Shown here: positions 7,602 through 16,298 of the stretch, in pieces
Numbering within the stretch: the stretch's first letter is position 1
How the letters are laid out: every line of letters starts with the position of its first letter
Virus record (IMG/VR): IMGVR_UViG_3300034198_005655
Location: 1-24,406 of that record
Strand: one strand, 5' to 3'
Origin: a virus
DNA length: 24,406 bases
Notes under the pieces: model-generated
What the model was told of the DNA's origin: nothing
Databases searched by the model: none
What the model saw: the letters and a program-made list of their open reading frames with translations, nothing else
Made by a program: the position numbers and the translations under genes

Positions 7602-9710
7602 ATGAAATCAAAGGTATTGGACCGACCTTTATTTAAAGGCGACAAGTCCGGCATGTCGGAAGAAGAAGCCAGTAATGTTGGCATTATGGACGGCTTTATG
7701 GAAGCCGTGATGGCTGGCGAAATGGACGACAAAGAGGCAGAGGGCGAAGACTACGAAACTGAAAAGTTACTAGGCCGTAGGCCCGATTCCCCTGAAATTC
7801 TGATGAACAACCTCCGTGGTGACATGCGCTCAATAGATGCGCGGGTAGATGAACTCGCTGACATGGTAGGCATGAGAGCAGCACAAGACACACCTCAGGA
7901 GGTGTTAGCACTCCTGCAGCCCGTTCTAGCTGGACAAGCTGCACCACCAGCGATGCCTCCTGAAGCACAGGGTGGCATAGGTGGATTACCTATGGGAATG
8001 CCGCCTGCCCCTCCTGCTGCCGGTATAGGACCTGAGGTAGAACCCGGATCAGCGGTTTCAACGGTGCCACCTCCTATGGGAGACGAGGCACCTATGCCGC
8101 CGGAGGCGATGGGAGCAGAAGCTCCTATGCCACCAGAGGCTGCCGGTGGTATCGGATCGTTGCCCACGGGCCAAGAAGCACCTCCGCCAGTAGGTATGGC
8201 GCGTGGCGGGTATGTGCAACATTTTCAGGAAGGCGGAGACGCTGAACCTTTTATAGAGGGCTCCAATAGGGAGAATACAGAGCCCGACTATGGTGTTTAT
8301 TCTCCTGAGTTGATTGCACTCGCCGAACAGGAAGTAAGAAAACAGTTGGCTGAAAAGCCTGCGACTCCTCCTACTCTTAACCAAGCGATGTTGTCGCGTA
8401 TCCCACAGTACAAAGCTGTTCTGGGCGGCAGCAAGGATTTAACACAAGCGCAGATGCTGTTTGACATTGCGGGGGGCTTTTTAAATGTCGCTGCAGGCAC
8501 TGATGCAGAGGGTCGTCCAATACGTGGCGCTCCATCGTCTGCTATGCGTTTGGCAGCCGGTTTAAGAAACGTTCCAGCATTGGTTGGCGCACGTGCGGCT
8601 GAGTATCAAAAGTCGGACCGCGATGTCAAGATGATGGCAATGCAAGCAGGTGAGAAAGATATTGCTTTGGCCCGTGACTACAACTACAGGCTTATCGATG
8701 GTCAACGTAAACTATATACAGAAATACTTAAATCGAGTGCTAGGTCTAAGGACGCGGAAATTAAAGCTCGGGCCGCTTTTGAAAAAGACCCGTTTGGTAG
8801 TGGCCTTAAAGGTAAAGCATATGCTTTCCTCACTAAAAACGCGCCAGATTATGCAGCAGGTAAGTTAACTCCCGAAGGGGACAACAGATTTAGAAGCTCT
8901 TTGGCTATCGTCACTGAACCCAATTACATGATTAATCCACAAAACGGAGAGTTAATAGCATTACCCGTAAAAATCGCTCCATTTATAACAAACGCTGCTG
9001 CTCAACGAGAGAAGCTATCTAAAGTAACAAACAAAGATGGAAAAACGGTCATTAGCAACCCTATTCCTGTTGAAAGTACTACGACACCGGTTCCTGTTCA
9101 AAGTACTACGACGAGGCCTCCGGATACGCTATCCGCTGCTCCTGTTAGCGCTGCTCCTAAAAAAGATGGTGCGCCTGTAAAAAGGTCGACCACAATATAC
9201 GGTGCGGCTGATTTTGTAGCTGGGCCCGGAGCTTTTATTGCATCAAATATAGGGGAACGTATTCCGGGGATCGGCGGCAAGATAACTAAAGAAGGTGCTC
9301 AAGCCCGCAAAGTAGTTGCCACTGAGATGACCGACCTTGTTACAGTTTTGCAAAGTAGTCCAAAGCTGGCGGAAACGGAAAGAAAAGAGATTAAAAGCGA
9401 ATTAGAGATGACTAGCGTTGACTTTTTTAGTAGTCCGTCTACCTTTAAGAACAGGGTAATTGGTATAGAAGAGTACTTACAAAAAAGACTTATTGATGCG
9501 ATTAGGTCCTCTACGGCTAACGACGTTGATATGGCGGACAGGCACACTTATATGCGAATAGCTAATTCGATTAAAAACTTTCTTCCTAAGCTTGGGGTAC
9601 CTCCGCGAATTTATACGGAAGACGAGTTACAGAAACTTCCTGCCGGAAGTAAGTTTTTATGGCCTACTCCTAATGGCAAGGGGATGGAAGAGTATATCAA
9701 GGAAAACTAA
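7602..9710 (+). CDS. Pro/acidic-rich putative internal virion protein
   Basis: A 702-aa protein. Residues 1-110 are acidic and helical (MSEEEASNVGIMDGFMEAVM). Residues about 110-200 are a Pro/Met/Ala linker with EAPMPPEA repeats. Residues 199-213 carry the doubled Gly-Gly motif MARGGYVQHFQEGGD. The middle (about 280-400) is Ala/Arg-rich and helical. Another Thr/Pro linker (about 485-525) precedes a C-terminal helical region. No catalytic motif was found. AGGAG (7592-7596) is two bases from ATG 7599 but five from ATG 7602, so the second start is preferred. The stop overlaps the next gene (TAATG). A virion role is inferred from its place between two other low-complexity large proteins. Confidence 0.63.
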   Translation: MKSKVLDRPLFKGDKSGMSEEEASNVGIMDGFMEAVMAGEMDDKEAEGEDYETEKLLGRRPDSPEILMNNLRGDMRSIDARVDELADMVGMRAAQDTPQEVLALLQPVLAGQAAPPAMPPEAQGGIGGLPMGMPPAPPAAGIGPEVEPGSAVSTVPPPMGDEAPMPPEAMGAEAPMPPEAAGGIGSLPTGQEAPPPVGMARGGYVQHFQEGGDAEPFIEGSNRENTEPDYGVYSPELIALAEQEVRKQLAEKPATPPTLNQAMLSRIPQYKAVLGGSKDLTQAQMLFDIAGGFLNVAAGTDAEGRPIRGAPSSAMRLAAGLRNVPALVGARAAEYQKSDRDVKMMAMQAGEKDIALARDYNYRLIDGQRKLYTEILKSSARSKDAEIKARAAFEKDPFGSGLKGKAYAFLTKNAPDYAAGKLTPEGDNRFRSSLAIVTEPNYMINPQNGELIALPVKIAPFITNAAAQREKLSKVTNKDGKTVISNPIPVESTTTPVPVQSTTTRPPDTLSAAPVSAAPKKDGAPVKRSTTIYGAADFVAGPGAFIASNIGERIPGIGGKITKEGAQARKVVATEMTDLVTVLQSSPKLAETERKEIKSELEMTSVDFFSSPSTFKNRVIGIEEYLQKRLIDAIRSSTANDVDMADRHTYMRIANSIKNFLPKLGVPPRIYTEDELQKLPAGSKFLWPTPNGKGMEEYIKEN
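9064..9112 (+). repeat. 27-bp-period tandem repeat in Thr/Pro linker
   Basis: Two 22-bp copies (9064-9085 and 9091-9112) of TTCCTGTTSAAAGTACTACG+AC differ at one base and lie 27 bp, or nine codons, apart. They encode PVESTTT and PVQSTTT. A recent in-frame duplication in a flexible linker is the simplest explanation. Confidence 0.65.
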
Positions 9711-12700
9711 TGGCTAATGAAGACAATCAAAAGGCTATATATGCCCCTCCGAAAGGGGCAGTTAAATCAAGTACTACTGATGAAGTATTAGACGCAGTTA
9801 CGCTGGGCTTGTACGGGGCATTTACGGGTGAGGATAAAGTATCTCCCCCTAAAGGAGCAGTCCGATCCGAGCCTACAACATCGGAGACAGCGGCTGCCGT
9901 TGCTAGGGGTGCTACGAAAGGTCTTACCGAAAGTGCGCCTATTACCGGTGGCGTTATGTTGGGCTTAAAAGGGGCTAAGTACATTGCTCCCGCAGCAGGG
10001 CCTTATGCTCCATTAGTTACGGGAACCATGGCACTGGGTGGCGGAACAGCAGGCTACTTTTTGGGAGATAAGCTGTCGGATATGTTGCCCGAAAGGTTTA
10101 AGCAAGAGCCTGACCAAGAGTTATACCCATACTACTCAGGCGGAAGCACTTTCGGCCAAGCGATTGGCTATTCTCCTATGGCTTTTAATCTTCCGACTGC
10201 AATGGCAGGACGAATATCAAACGCAATTCGTCTGTCGGAGCCTGCTTTAGAGCAGTTTGGAATGAGAGCTGCGGGAAAGGCCGCTAAGTTTTTAACCGAC
10301 ACAGTTAAAGCGGTAGGTGAAAGTGCCATTAAATACCCTAAATCCTTTTTTACGGGAGAGGTAATAGGGGGCGCTGGAGCAGGAACTTTAGGGGGTGTTT
10401 CGGAATCCGAATATCCCGGACAACCCGGTCCTCGCTTGGCAGCAGAAGTAGTAGGCGGATTTTTTGCTCCGGGCCGGATGTTGATTAATAACGTAGGCAA
10501 TGCAAAATCAGTATTGACAGGCTTACTTGGATCATTCTCTAAAGAATCTAGAGAAGGACGTGCCGCGAACAAACTATATTCAATACTTACCGATTCTGGC
10601 GAAGACGTAGACAAAGTAATTAAGGCACTAGAAGCCAGTACTCCGGCAGGTATAAAGGCTACGGCAGGACAAAAGACAGGCGTTCGTTCTCTGTCTATCT
10701 TAGAAAATTCTCTTGCAAGAGATAGTGCTCGTTATGGCGCAGACATCACGGAACAAGGACAAAAAGCCATTCTTGCCTATGAAGGCTTGATTGAAAATCT
10801 TAAGAGAATTGGCACTCCTGAAGCGTTAAAACGTGCAGCACAAATGCGTGAGGACTATTACACGCAAATGATCCAAGGTCGCTTACATTCAGCCGAAATT
10901 AAATCAGCTGAAACCATCGCAAAGATTGGTAAGGACACGCCAGAAGCGCGTGAAAAAATTGGAACGCTTGTTTTTGACAATGTTTCTGATGCGCTGAAAG
11001 AAATACGTGGTCATGAAAAATGGTTGTGGAACCGTGCTTTAGTAGAGCTGAACAAAGTCAGTCCTAAAAAAGTAACTCGTACGGAGATGGTTCCTAATCC
11101 AAAGCTAGATGAGTTCAATAGATTTGAGTGGGAAGAGGCTGAACGTGCGAAAGGCGCGTCGTTTATGTCTGCACGTGCTTCTGCAAACAGGGAAGAGGCA
11201 CGTTTACGTCAATTCATCCCACAAAAAGTAACAGAGACTGTGTTTGCCGGTCGTCGAATAAGCGCAGACGAAACGGTTAAAACTTTTCTCCAGAGCTCGC
11301 TTGATATATCCAACGTGGTAGCTGCAGAAAATACCCCTGCTTTAGTCAAAAAAATTATGGCTGAACTGGGGGTCGATGCAGCAGCGATTACTAAGTATAA
11401 GAGTGGTCGTCTTACCCAAGAGTTTGCGGACAACCAAGTTGTTCCCGATAGGTATTTACCGCCTTTAAAGCAGGTTGATTTAAGCGAACTAGTCAACATG
11501 CGCTCCAACCTGTTGGAGTTGTCTCGTCAAGCGTCTATTAAAGGTGATCTGTCGGATGCTCGTCTGTATGGCACGATGGCAGAAGGCATGCTGAAAGATT
11601 TGGGTAAGATTAAATCAACATCGTTGGACGAAGCCCGACTATTTTCTAAAACACTTAACGATAGTTTTACACGAAGTTTTCCCGCAGAAATGCTGGCTAA
11701 AAAAGGAACTGGCGCGGCTGCAATGCCTCCAGAAACTTTAGTACAACAAGCGTTTGGGTCGTTTAATGATCTTACTTCTAAACGTATGCGGGAAATTGAA
11801 AGCGCAGTTGGGCTTTTACGTGGTAAATACAACGACGCAGTTACTAAGTTTGGTCCTCGTAGTAAACAAGCGCTTGAGCTAAAGCCTTTAGCAACTTTGG
11901 CTGATACCCGAGTTGTATCTATTCGTGATGCACATGATCGTATTTTACGTTTAGGTGCACTGAAGTCTATTGATGTACAAACTGGCCGAGTAGACCCTAG
12001 GAAACTACAAACATTTGTAAACGAAAATAAATCCATCTTAGATCAGATGAACATCACAGATGATCTAACGGATGCCGTTAAAGCAGAGAATTTATTCAAA
12101 GCAACACTGGACACTAATGGCGCTATCCAAAGAGGTTTGCGTAACCAAACTGCTTTTGCACAGGTACTGCGCTTTGAAAGTCCCTCCGCAGCTATTGCTG
12201 ATGCTTTAAATAGTAAATTTAAAGTTAGGAGTTTTTCTGGGATAGCTAAACTAGCTAAGTCAGGAGGACCAGAGGCGGTTGAGGGTTTAAAATCCAGCGT
12301 GTATGACTATGCTTTTTTAAAGGCAGGAGGAGATACCAACTTTAGTCCTACAGCCTTTAATAAAGCTATTTTTGAACCTCTTTCAGACAGACAGCCTTCC
12401 CTTTTTAATATTTTGCGCTCACAAGGCGTGATGAGTCTTCAAGAGGGTAAAAACCTAAAGCGTTTGATTGACCCCATGTTGAAAATTGAGCAGTCCATGG
12501 GAGACAGGAAATTGCTTGAAGGAGTGATACAAGGAGCAGACGCAGCCACTGAACTAGGTTTACGCGTAGTAGGTGCTAGGATGGGTACAATGATTTCTCG
12601 TGGTGAAAATCCCCTGATTGCGGGTCAAGCCGGTTCTGGCTTCATGCGAAATATGTTTAATAAGTCCCCCACGATCATGGTTCGAGGGATTATTGAAGAA

Positions 12701-13051
12701 GCGACAAAAGACCCCACAATGATGGCGCTCTTGCTTCGCAGAGGAAGAACGGAAAAAGAAAAGCTTTCCATCGCCCGTTCATTAAACACGTATTTAGGTG
12801 TTGCAGGACTCAACTACATGAAGTTTGAGGAACCTCCCGTACCGCCAGAAGAGCAGCGTGTAGATACTTCTGTAATGCGTCCCGCACAGCAAAGCGTGAC
12901 TCGTCGCCCACTGCCACCGACAGTACAGTCTCGCGGTGTACCCGGCTTTGGCACTAATGCTGCTTCCGCTGTTCCCGCCCCTCCACCTACTGGGGGCAAC
13001 AGTAGGGAAATGCTTCAGAAGCTGTTTCCTTACGACGCTACCTTGCGATAA
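9710..13051 (+). CDS. very large putative internal virion / DNA-ejection protein
   Basis: At 1113 aa this is the largest gene in the window. It starts with a duplicated APPKGAVKS / SPPKGAVRS segment. Gly/Ala-rich hydrophobic stretches follow (about 80-118, GVMLGLKGAKYIAPAAGPYA and VTGTMALGGGTAGYFLGDKL). Residues about 250-1000 are long, charged and helical. The last 60 residues are a Pro-rich disordered tail. Size, helical content and last position in the virion operon fit the large ejection protein of podoviruses (T7 gp16-like role). I see no lysozyme or transglycosylase Glu motif, so peptidoglycan activity is not supported. It starts in a TAATG overlap and is followed 8 bp later by the lysine-rich gene. 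Confidence 0.65.
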   Translation: MANEDNQKAIYAPPKGAVKSSTTDEVLDAVTLGLYGAFTGEDKVSPPKGAVRSEPTTSETAAAVARGATKGLTESAPITGGVMLGLKGAKYIAPAAGPYAPLVTGTMALGGGTAGYFLGDKLSDMLPERFKQEPDQELYPYYSGGSTFGQAIGYSPMAFNLPTAMAGRISNAIRLSEPALEQFGMRAAGKAAKFLTDTVKAVGESAIKYPKSFFTGEVIGGAGAGTLGGVSESEYPGQPGPRLAAEVVGGFFAPGRMLINNVGNAKSVLTGLLGSFSKESREGRAANKLYSILTDSGEDVDKVIKALEASTPAGIKATAGQKTGVRSLSILENSLARDSARYGADITEQGQKAILAYEGLIENLKRIGTPEALKRAAQMREDYYTQMIQGRLHSAEIKSAETIAKIGKDTPEAREKIGTLVFDNVSDALKEIRGHEKWLWNRALVELNKVSPKKVTRTEMVPNPKLDEFNRFEWEEAERAKGASFMSARASANREEARLRQFIPQKVTETVFAGRRISADETVKTFLQSSLDISNVVAAENTPALVKKIMAELGVDAAAITKYKSGRLTQEFADNQVVPDRYLPPLKQVDLSELVNMRSNLLELSRQASIKGDLSDARLYGTMAEGMLKDLGKIKSTSLDEARLFSKTLNDSFTRSFPAEMLAKKGTGAAAMPPETLVQQAFGSFNDLTSKRMREIESAVGLLRGKYNDAVTKFGPRSKQALELKPLATLADTRVVSIRDAHDRILRLGALKSIDVQTGRVDPRKLQTFVNENKSILDQMNITDDLTDAVKAENLFKATLDTNGAIQRGLRNQTAFAQVLRFESPSAAIADALNSKFKVRSFSGIAKLAKSGGPEAVEGLKSSVYDYAFLKAGGDTNFSPTAFNKAIFEPLSDRQPSLFNILRSQGVMSLQEGKNLKRLIDPMLKIEQSMGDRKLLEGVIQGADAATELGLRVVGARMGTMISRGENPLIAGQAGSGFMRNMFNKSPTIMVRGIIEEATKDPTMMALLLRRGRTEKEKLSIARSLNTYLGVAGLNYMKFEEPPVPPEEQRVDTSVMRPAQQSVTRRPLPPTVQSRGVPGFGTNAASAVPAPPPTGGNSREMLQKLFPYDATLR

Positions 13052-13059
13052 GGAATTTT

Positions 13060-13752
13060 ATGGCAACCAAAACAACAAGATCAAAGACACCCGTTAGGAA
13101 AACTCGAAAGTTTGGGGGAGGAGGTTCTGTGATGGATACTCCTTCTCGAGATATGCGTGATCCTGCTTATAGAAAAAAGCTAGAAAAAGAACAAGCACTA
13201 GAAACCTCTACCGATGATCTTGAGCTTGCATTAGGGGTGGGGGCGGTAAGAAAGGGAATTGGATTCCTAGTTAAAGACTTCAAAAACAGTATACAAAGAG
13301 CACCTAGTCGTTCTATTACAAAAGGCATACAGATAGGCTCTAAAACGCCTGAGGCCATATATAAAAAGGAATACGATAGGCTGCGCCAAATGGCCGACGA
13401 TGCCTTGGCACAGGGACGTAAAGTGTCTGAAAAAGAAGTTAAAGAGAAGGCAGACTACTGGACAAAGTATGAATTGAAAAAGATCAAAGACAATAAGCTA
13501 CCTCCAAGAAAAGATTTAATAAAAGAAGAGGTAAAAGATAAAGCTTTAAAAGCTGCGGAACGTGCGCTCTACGCTACTTCGTTTGAGAATGCTCCTAAAG
13601 TATTAAGATCGTTTCAAGATAAAGAAGAGAAGCCCGCTGCCCTGAAAAAAGGAGGAGCGGTAAAAAAGTCTACTAAGTCCAAGGTCAACAAACAGCTTGT
13701 CAAGCAACCAAAACGCATTGCCGCGAAGACTGCTAGGCTTCGGAAGTCTTAG
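13060..13752 (+). CDS. lysine-rich basic protein, unknown function
   Basis: A 230-aa, very basic protein. The N-terminus (KTPVRKTRKFGGGGSVMD) and C-terminus (AALKKGGAVKKSTKSKVNKQ, then KRIAAKTARLRKS) are disordered and Lys/Arg-rich. The centre (about 95-180) is a long charged helix. Gly-Gly motifs occur near both ends, as in the virion proteins upstream. AAGGA at 13050-13054 sits five bases before the ATG. It may be a DNA-associated virion protein packaged with the genome, or a small scaffold; I do not recognise the family. Its last 20 bp overlap the tail of the convergent nuclease gene. Confidence 0.6.
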   Translation: MATKTTRSKTPVRKTRKFGGGGSVMDTPSRDMRDPAYRKKLEKEQALETSTDDLELALGVGAVRKGIGFLVKDFKNSIQRAPSRSITKGIQIGSKTPEAIYKKEYDRLRQMADDALAQGRKVSEKEVKEKADYWTKYELKKIKDNKLPPRKDLIKEEVKDKALKAAERALYATSFENAPKVLRSFQDKEEKPAALKKGGAVKKSTKSKVNKQLVKQPKRIAAKTARLRKS

Positions 13753-13754
13753 TC
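13728..13754. terminator. hairpin at convergent gene ends
   Basis: AGGCTT-CGG-AAGTCT (13735-13749) forms a 6-bp stem with one G-T wobble. It is flanked by GACT (13728-13731) and AGTC (13751-13754), which extend it past a small internal loop. It contains the stop codons of both converging genes. There is no clear T-run on either side, so it would be a weak bidirectional terminator at best. Confidence 0.3.
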
Positions 13755-14425
13755 AAGAACTTCTCTACCCTCTCCATCCATTCTTTCTTATAGCGCTCGA
13801 ATTCATGACCAGCGGTTGTGAATTCTTGCGTTGTCCCATCCTGTACCGACACTAGTACCACGCCGTAATTAATGTTCGTCCCATGCACAATATCGTGTGC
13901 CATGGCATACGCGGCTAACTGGTGAAAGTAGTCCCCAATCCACTCATGCCGCTTAGGCTTGATGCTTTGTTTGAAGTCAACAATCGCCTCTTTCCCTCTG
14001 TAGACAGCGACTAAATCGGTAGTACCTGCGTACTTGTCTGGGTAGTACACGGGGACTTCTGACCCCCATATCTCATCGATGTTGGGAAAGAACTTGTTAA
14101 TGAGCCTGTGCCCCATCTCGTAGCCCCGCATCTGCAGCCAATCCTCTGCCACAGGCAACGGCTCACCCGCGATGAAGGACTCCATCACCTGATGCATGGC
14201 GGTTCCTACGTGCGCAGCGTCTCGCTTTATGCGCTCCGCTTCCTCTGCACCAATCCTCGCGGCCCACGCATCAAGGCTTGCGTTATCCTTGGTAGCGGAC
14301 AGGATGGTCGTCACACTGGGCATATGCCCATTTTTCTCGCTTTTGTATACACGTCCCGTGGATGTATCCACTCTTTCCATTTTTTGGTACACATAGGGGC
14401 TGGATACTTTGATTAGATTAGCCAT
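13733..14425 (-). CDS. RecB-like PD-(D/E)XK exonuclease
   Basis: A 230-aa protein with the ordered motifs of the RecB/lambda-exonuclease branch of PD-(D/E)XK nucleases. These are GTAMH with H78, E123 (GSEVPVYY), D137 in GTTDLVAVY, the D150-x-K152 pair in AIVDFKQS, and Q169-x3-Y173 in YFHQLAAYA. The family is metal-dependent and degrades or trims DNA ends. In phages it commonly serves end resection, recombination or host-DNA recycling. The ATG lies inside the end of the SNF2 helicase gene (13-bp overlap), and the GGAGAGGAG just upstream can serve as its ribosome binding site, so the two are co-translated. Confidence in the fold is high; the exact polarity and substrate are unknown. Confidence 0.87.
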   Translation of the reverse strand: MANLIKVSSPYVYQKMERVDTSTGRVYKSEKNGHMPSVTTILSATKDNASLDAWAARIGAEEAERIKRDAAHVGTAMHQVMESFIAGEPLPVAEDWLQMRGYEMGHRLINKFFPNIDEIWGSEVPVYYPDKYAGTTDLVAVYRGKEAIVDFKQSIKPKRHEWIGDYFHQLAAYAMAHDIVHGTNINYGVVLVSVQDGTTQEFTTAGHEFERYKKEWMERVEKFLTKTSEA

Positions 14426-15864
14426 GCCTTTAGCTCCTCTCCCATGACTTGGTTGGCAATATTGATTTTGTCTCGCAATGCTTTGACGATCTTTTCGTCC
14501 ACGGTTTTGGGGCAGATCAAATCGACGTAGGTCACGTTTTTAGTCTGCCCGATACGGTGAGCGCGGTCTTCAGATTGCAGGCGCTTCTCTAAGTCAAACG
14601 AGTTGCTGTAGTACACCACGATGCTGGCAGCCGTTAGCGTCAAGCCGTACCCGCCTGTGCTGGGGTTGCCCACAAAGAAGCGCATTGCGCTATCCGGATT
14701 CTGAAACTCTGACACTACGCGCTGGCGTTCATCCCCAGACGTGTCCCCGTAGTAAGTGCCCACTGCGCTCATACCGTAGGCTTCCTGTAGCGCCAGCTTG
14801 ATTGCTTCGATGTCATGGCGGTAGTTTGCCCAGATGATCATCTTGCCGTCCGACTCTTCCGTCACATTCAAGAGTTCTTTAATACGATTGTTCGGAAGGT
14901 GGAGCACGGTGCCATCATCAAGCTTCACGTGCCCACAGACGATCTGGTGCAGGCGCATAATTTGAGTCAGTGCGTTGACCGTGGACACCAGCCCTTCGCT
15001 AAACTGGGCAAGCGCCATCAACCGCATCTCGTTGTATGCCTTTACCTGTTCTTCAGTAAGATCAACCTCACGCTTAACGTACAGCTTCTCTGGTAGGTCT
15101 AAGCACTCTTCTTTGGTCACCCTGAAAGAGAACTTATCCAGCTTCTCCTTTAGCTCGTCCAAATGCCTAAAGCCCAGTATCTGCTTAAAGCTATGTGTCG
15201 CTAACTGCCGTTCCTGAAGGACCGCGTACCGCGCTTGGAACGTGTAATAGCTGGCATGCCCTAAGCAGTTAGGGGACAGAAACGCACATTGCTGATACAA
15301 ATCCATAGGACTCTTCGTGACAGGAGAGCCGGTCATGATGCGTCGATAGTGAGCTTCCTTACCTACCTTCAGTGCGTTCTTTGCACGTGCCGCTGATGGC
15401 GTTTTAATCGTCGTAGATTCATCAATTGCCATGAATCCGTTATGGCAGAGTAAGTACCTACTAGCAAACTTCACGCCTTTTTCTGTGGACAGTGCTTCAA
15501 TATTCATGACTAATATCTTTAAGTCTTCGCTTACTGTAAACAATTTATCTAACGCTTCTTTTTCTGCTTTCTTGGGAGTAGGTGACCACAGTGCCATTTG
15601 ATACACCACATGCGCAGGCATGTGTTTGGGTATCTCTGTATCCATCCAATTTCTATATACACCCTTGGGTGCAATGATTAATGCTGCATTAATTTCGCCG
15701 CGATCATACAACATGGCTATATTATTAATTAGCATAAAGCTCTTACCGGTCCCCATCTCCGAAAAGATAGCGGCCACTCGCTTCTCCCAAAAGCGCATTA
15801 AATAAGCCTGTTGATGTACAAAAGGTTTATTTTTATAAGGGTATGTTTCTAAAAATTTATCCAT
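14413..15864 (-). CDS. SNF2-family (SF2) DNA helicase/translocase
   Basis: A 483-aa protein with SWI2/SNF2 helicase motifs in order: motif I EMGTGKSFML (K41), motif II MAIDEST (148-151), motif III TGSPVTK (178-184), motif V GGYGLTLTAAS (404-414) and motif VI QSEDRAHRIGQ (430-440). It is a compact ATPase core without accessory domains. The family translocates on duplex DNA without necessarily unwinding it. In phages it is thought to help recombination, fork restart or protein removal. The start at 15864 (MDKFLETYPYKNK) was chosen over an in-frame ATG at 15900, because the residues between look non-conserved and AGAAAGAAAG precedes it. It is transcribed divergently from the replication genes and overlaps the nuclease at its 3' end. 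Confidence 0.88.
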   Translation of the reverse strand: MDKFLETYPYKNKPFVHQQAYLMRFWEKRVAAIFSEMGTGKSFMLINNIAMLYDRGEINAALIIAPKGVYRNWMDTEIPKHMPAHVVYQMALWSPTPKKAEKEALDKLFTVSEDLKILVMNIEALSTEKGVKFASRYLLCHNGFMAIDESTTIKTPSAARAKNALKVGKEAHYRRIMTGSPVTKSPMDLYQQCAFLSPNCLGHASYYTFQARYAVLQERQLATHSFKQILGFRHLDELKEKLDKFSFRVTKEECLDLPEKLYVKREVDLTEEQVKAYNEMRLMALAQFSEGLVSTVNALTQIMRLHQIVCGHVKLDDGTVLHLPNNRIKELLNVTEESDGKMIIWANYRHDIEAIKLALQEAYGMSAVGTYYGDTSGDERQRVVSEFQNPDSAMRFFVGNPSTGGYGLTLTAASIVVYYSNSFDLEKRLQSEDRAHRIGQTKNVTYVDLICPKTVDEKIVKALRDKINIANQVMGEELKAWLI

Positions 15865-15887
15865 AGCATTCTTTCTTTCTAAAGGGG

Positions 15888-15917
15888 TTGCAATTCCCAC
15901 GAAACTGAGTGTACACT
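15888..15917 (+). promoter_or_regulatory. promoter for replication operon
   Basis: TTGCAA (15888-15893) and TACACT (15912-15917) are spaced 18 bp apart, each matching the sigma70 consensus at 4 of 6 positions. Transcription would start near 15924, just ahead of AAAGGAG (15934-15940) and the GTG start at 15948. The -10 lies within the palindrome AGTGTACACT. Confidence 0.45.
15908..15917. promoter_or_regulatory. perfect 10-bp palindrome AGTGTACACT in divergent gap
   Basis: AGTGTACACT is its own reverse complement, so it presents TACACT as a -10-like hexamer on both strands. It sits between the divergent helicase and replication operons. On the - strand a TTTCTA (15931-15936) lies 17 bp upstream of that hexamer. 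It may be a bidirectional promoter core or a dimeric operator. Confidence 0.45.
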
Positions 15918-15947
15918 AATCGCTCGTACCTAGAAAGGAGAAATGAA

Positions 15948-16298
15948 GTGCCTAAAGTCTTTGTCGTCTCTGAAACAAGTCAACACAACATTGCAAGTGC
16001 AATGGACTTTGGAGACATTGAAACGATCTTGCCACCTAATGCGCAAGTGGCCTTCTCTGTTGCACCCACTGTCAAACGAGCTTATCGCGTATTAGATAAG
16101 TTTTGTGATGATGATTATCTATTGTTCATAGGTGATCCAACTGCTATGGCAATCGTATCTGCTGTAGCAGCAGAAAAAAATAACGGACGATTTAAATGTT
16201 TAAAGTGGGACAAATTTGAACGTCGTTATATCCCGATCCAAGTTGATCTACACCCCAAGAAAGGAGAAATGGCAAATGAGTTTGACGAATATATTTGA
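15948..16298 (+). CDS. conserved phage protein of unknown function
   Basis: A 116-aa protein (MPKVFVVSETSQHNIASAMD) with a well-ordered alpha/beta pattern and a conserved-looking core, DDYLLFIGDPTAMAIVSAVA then GRFKCLKWDKFERRYIPI. I recall near-identical 'GDPTAIAIASAVAA' proteins at the head of replication modules of uncultured phages, always without a function. The GTG start at 15948 is chosen because AAAGGAG lies seven bases upstream. An in-frame GTG at 15909 has no such signal, and an ATG at 15943 is in another frame. As first gene of the replication operon it is likely early. Its end overlaps the next gene by 23 bp. Confidence 0.72.
   Translation: MPKVFVVSETSQHNIASAMDFGDIETILPPNAQVAFSVAPTVKRAYRVLDKFCDDDYLLFIGDPTAMAIVSAVAAEKNNGRFKCLKWDKFERRYIPIQVDLHPKKGEMANEFDEYI

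Noticed and set aside
10168-10614. 148-aa open frame on the - strand inside the 1113-aa virion gene
   Set aside because: Pro/Ser-rich translation without any motif, no start signals, fully inside a long + strand gene.
11527-12036. 169-aa open frame on the - strand inside the same gene
   Set aside because: Long only because the + strand gene avoids certain codons; no motif, no ribosome binding site.
9710-13051. Lytic transglycosylase or lysozyme domain in the largest virion protein
   Set aside because: I looked for a Glu-centred lysozyme/SLT motif and saw none; peptidoglycan activity is not claimed.
13733-15864. SNF2 helicase and nuclease as a phage-borne anti-phage defence island
   Set aside because: Both proteins are compact and lack the methylase, PLD or other partners of known defence systems; a replication/recombination role fits the context better, though it is not excluded.
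15909-15947. Upstream GTG start for the first replication gene
   Set aside because: It lies in the promoter palindrome and has no Shine-Dalgarno; GTG 15948 has AAAGGAG seven bases upstream.
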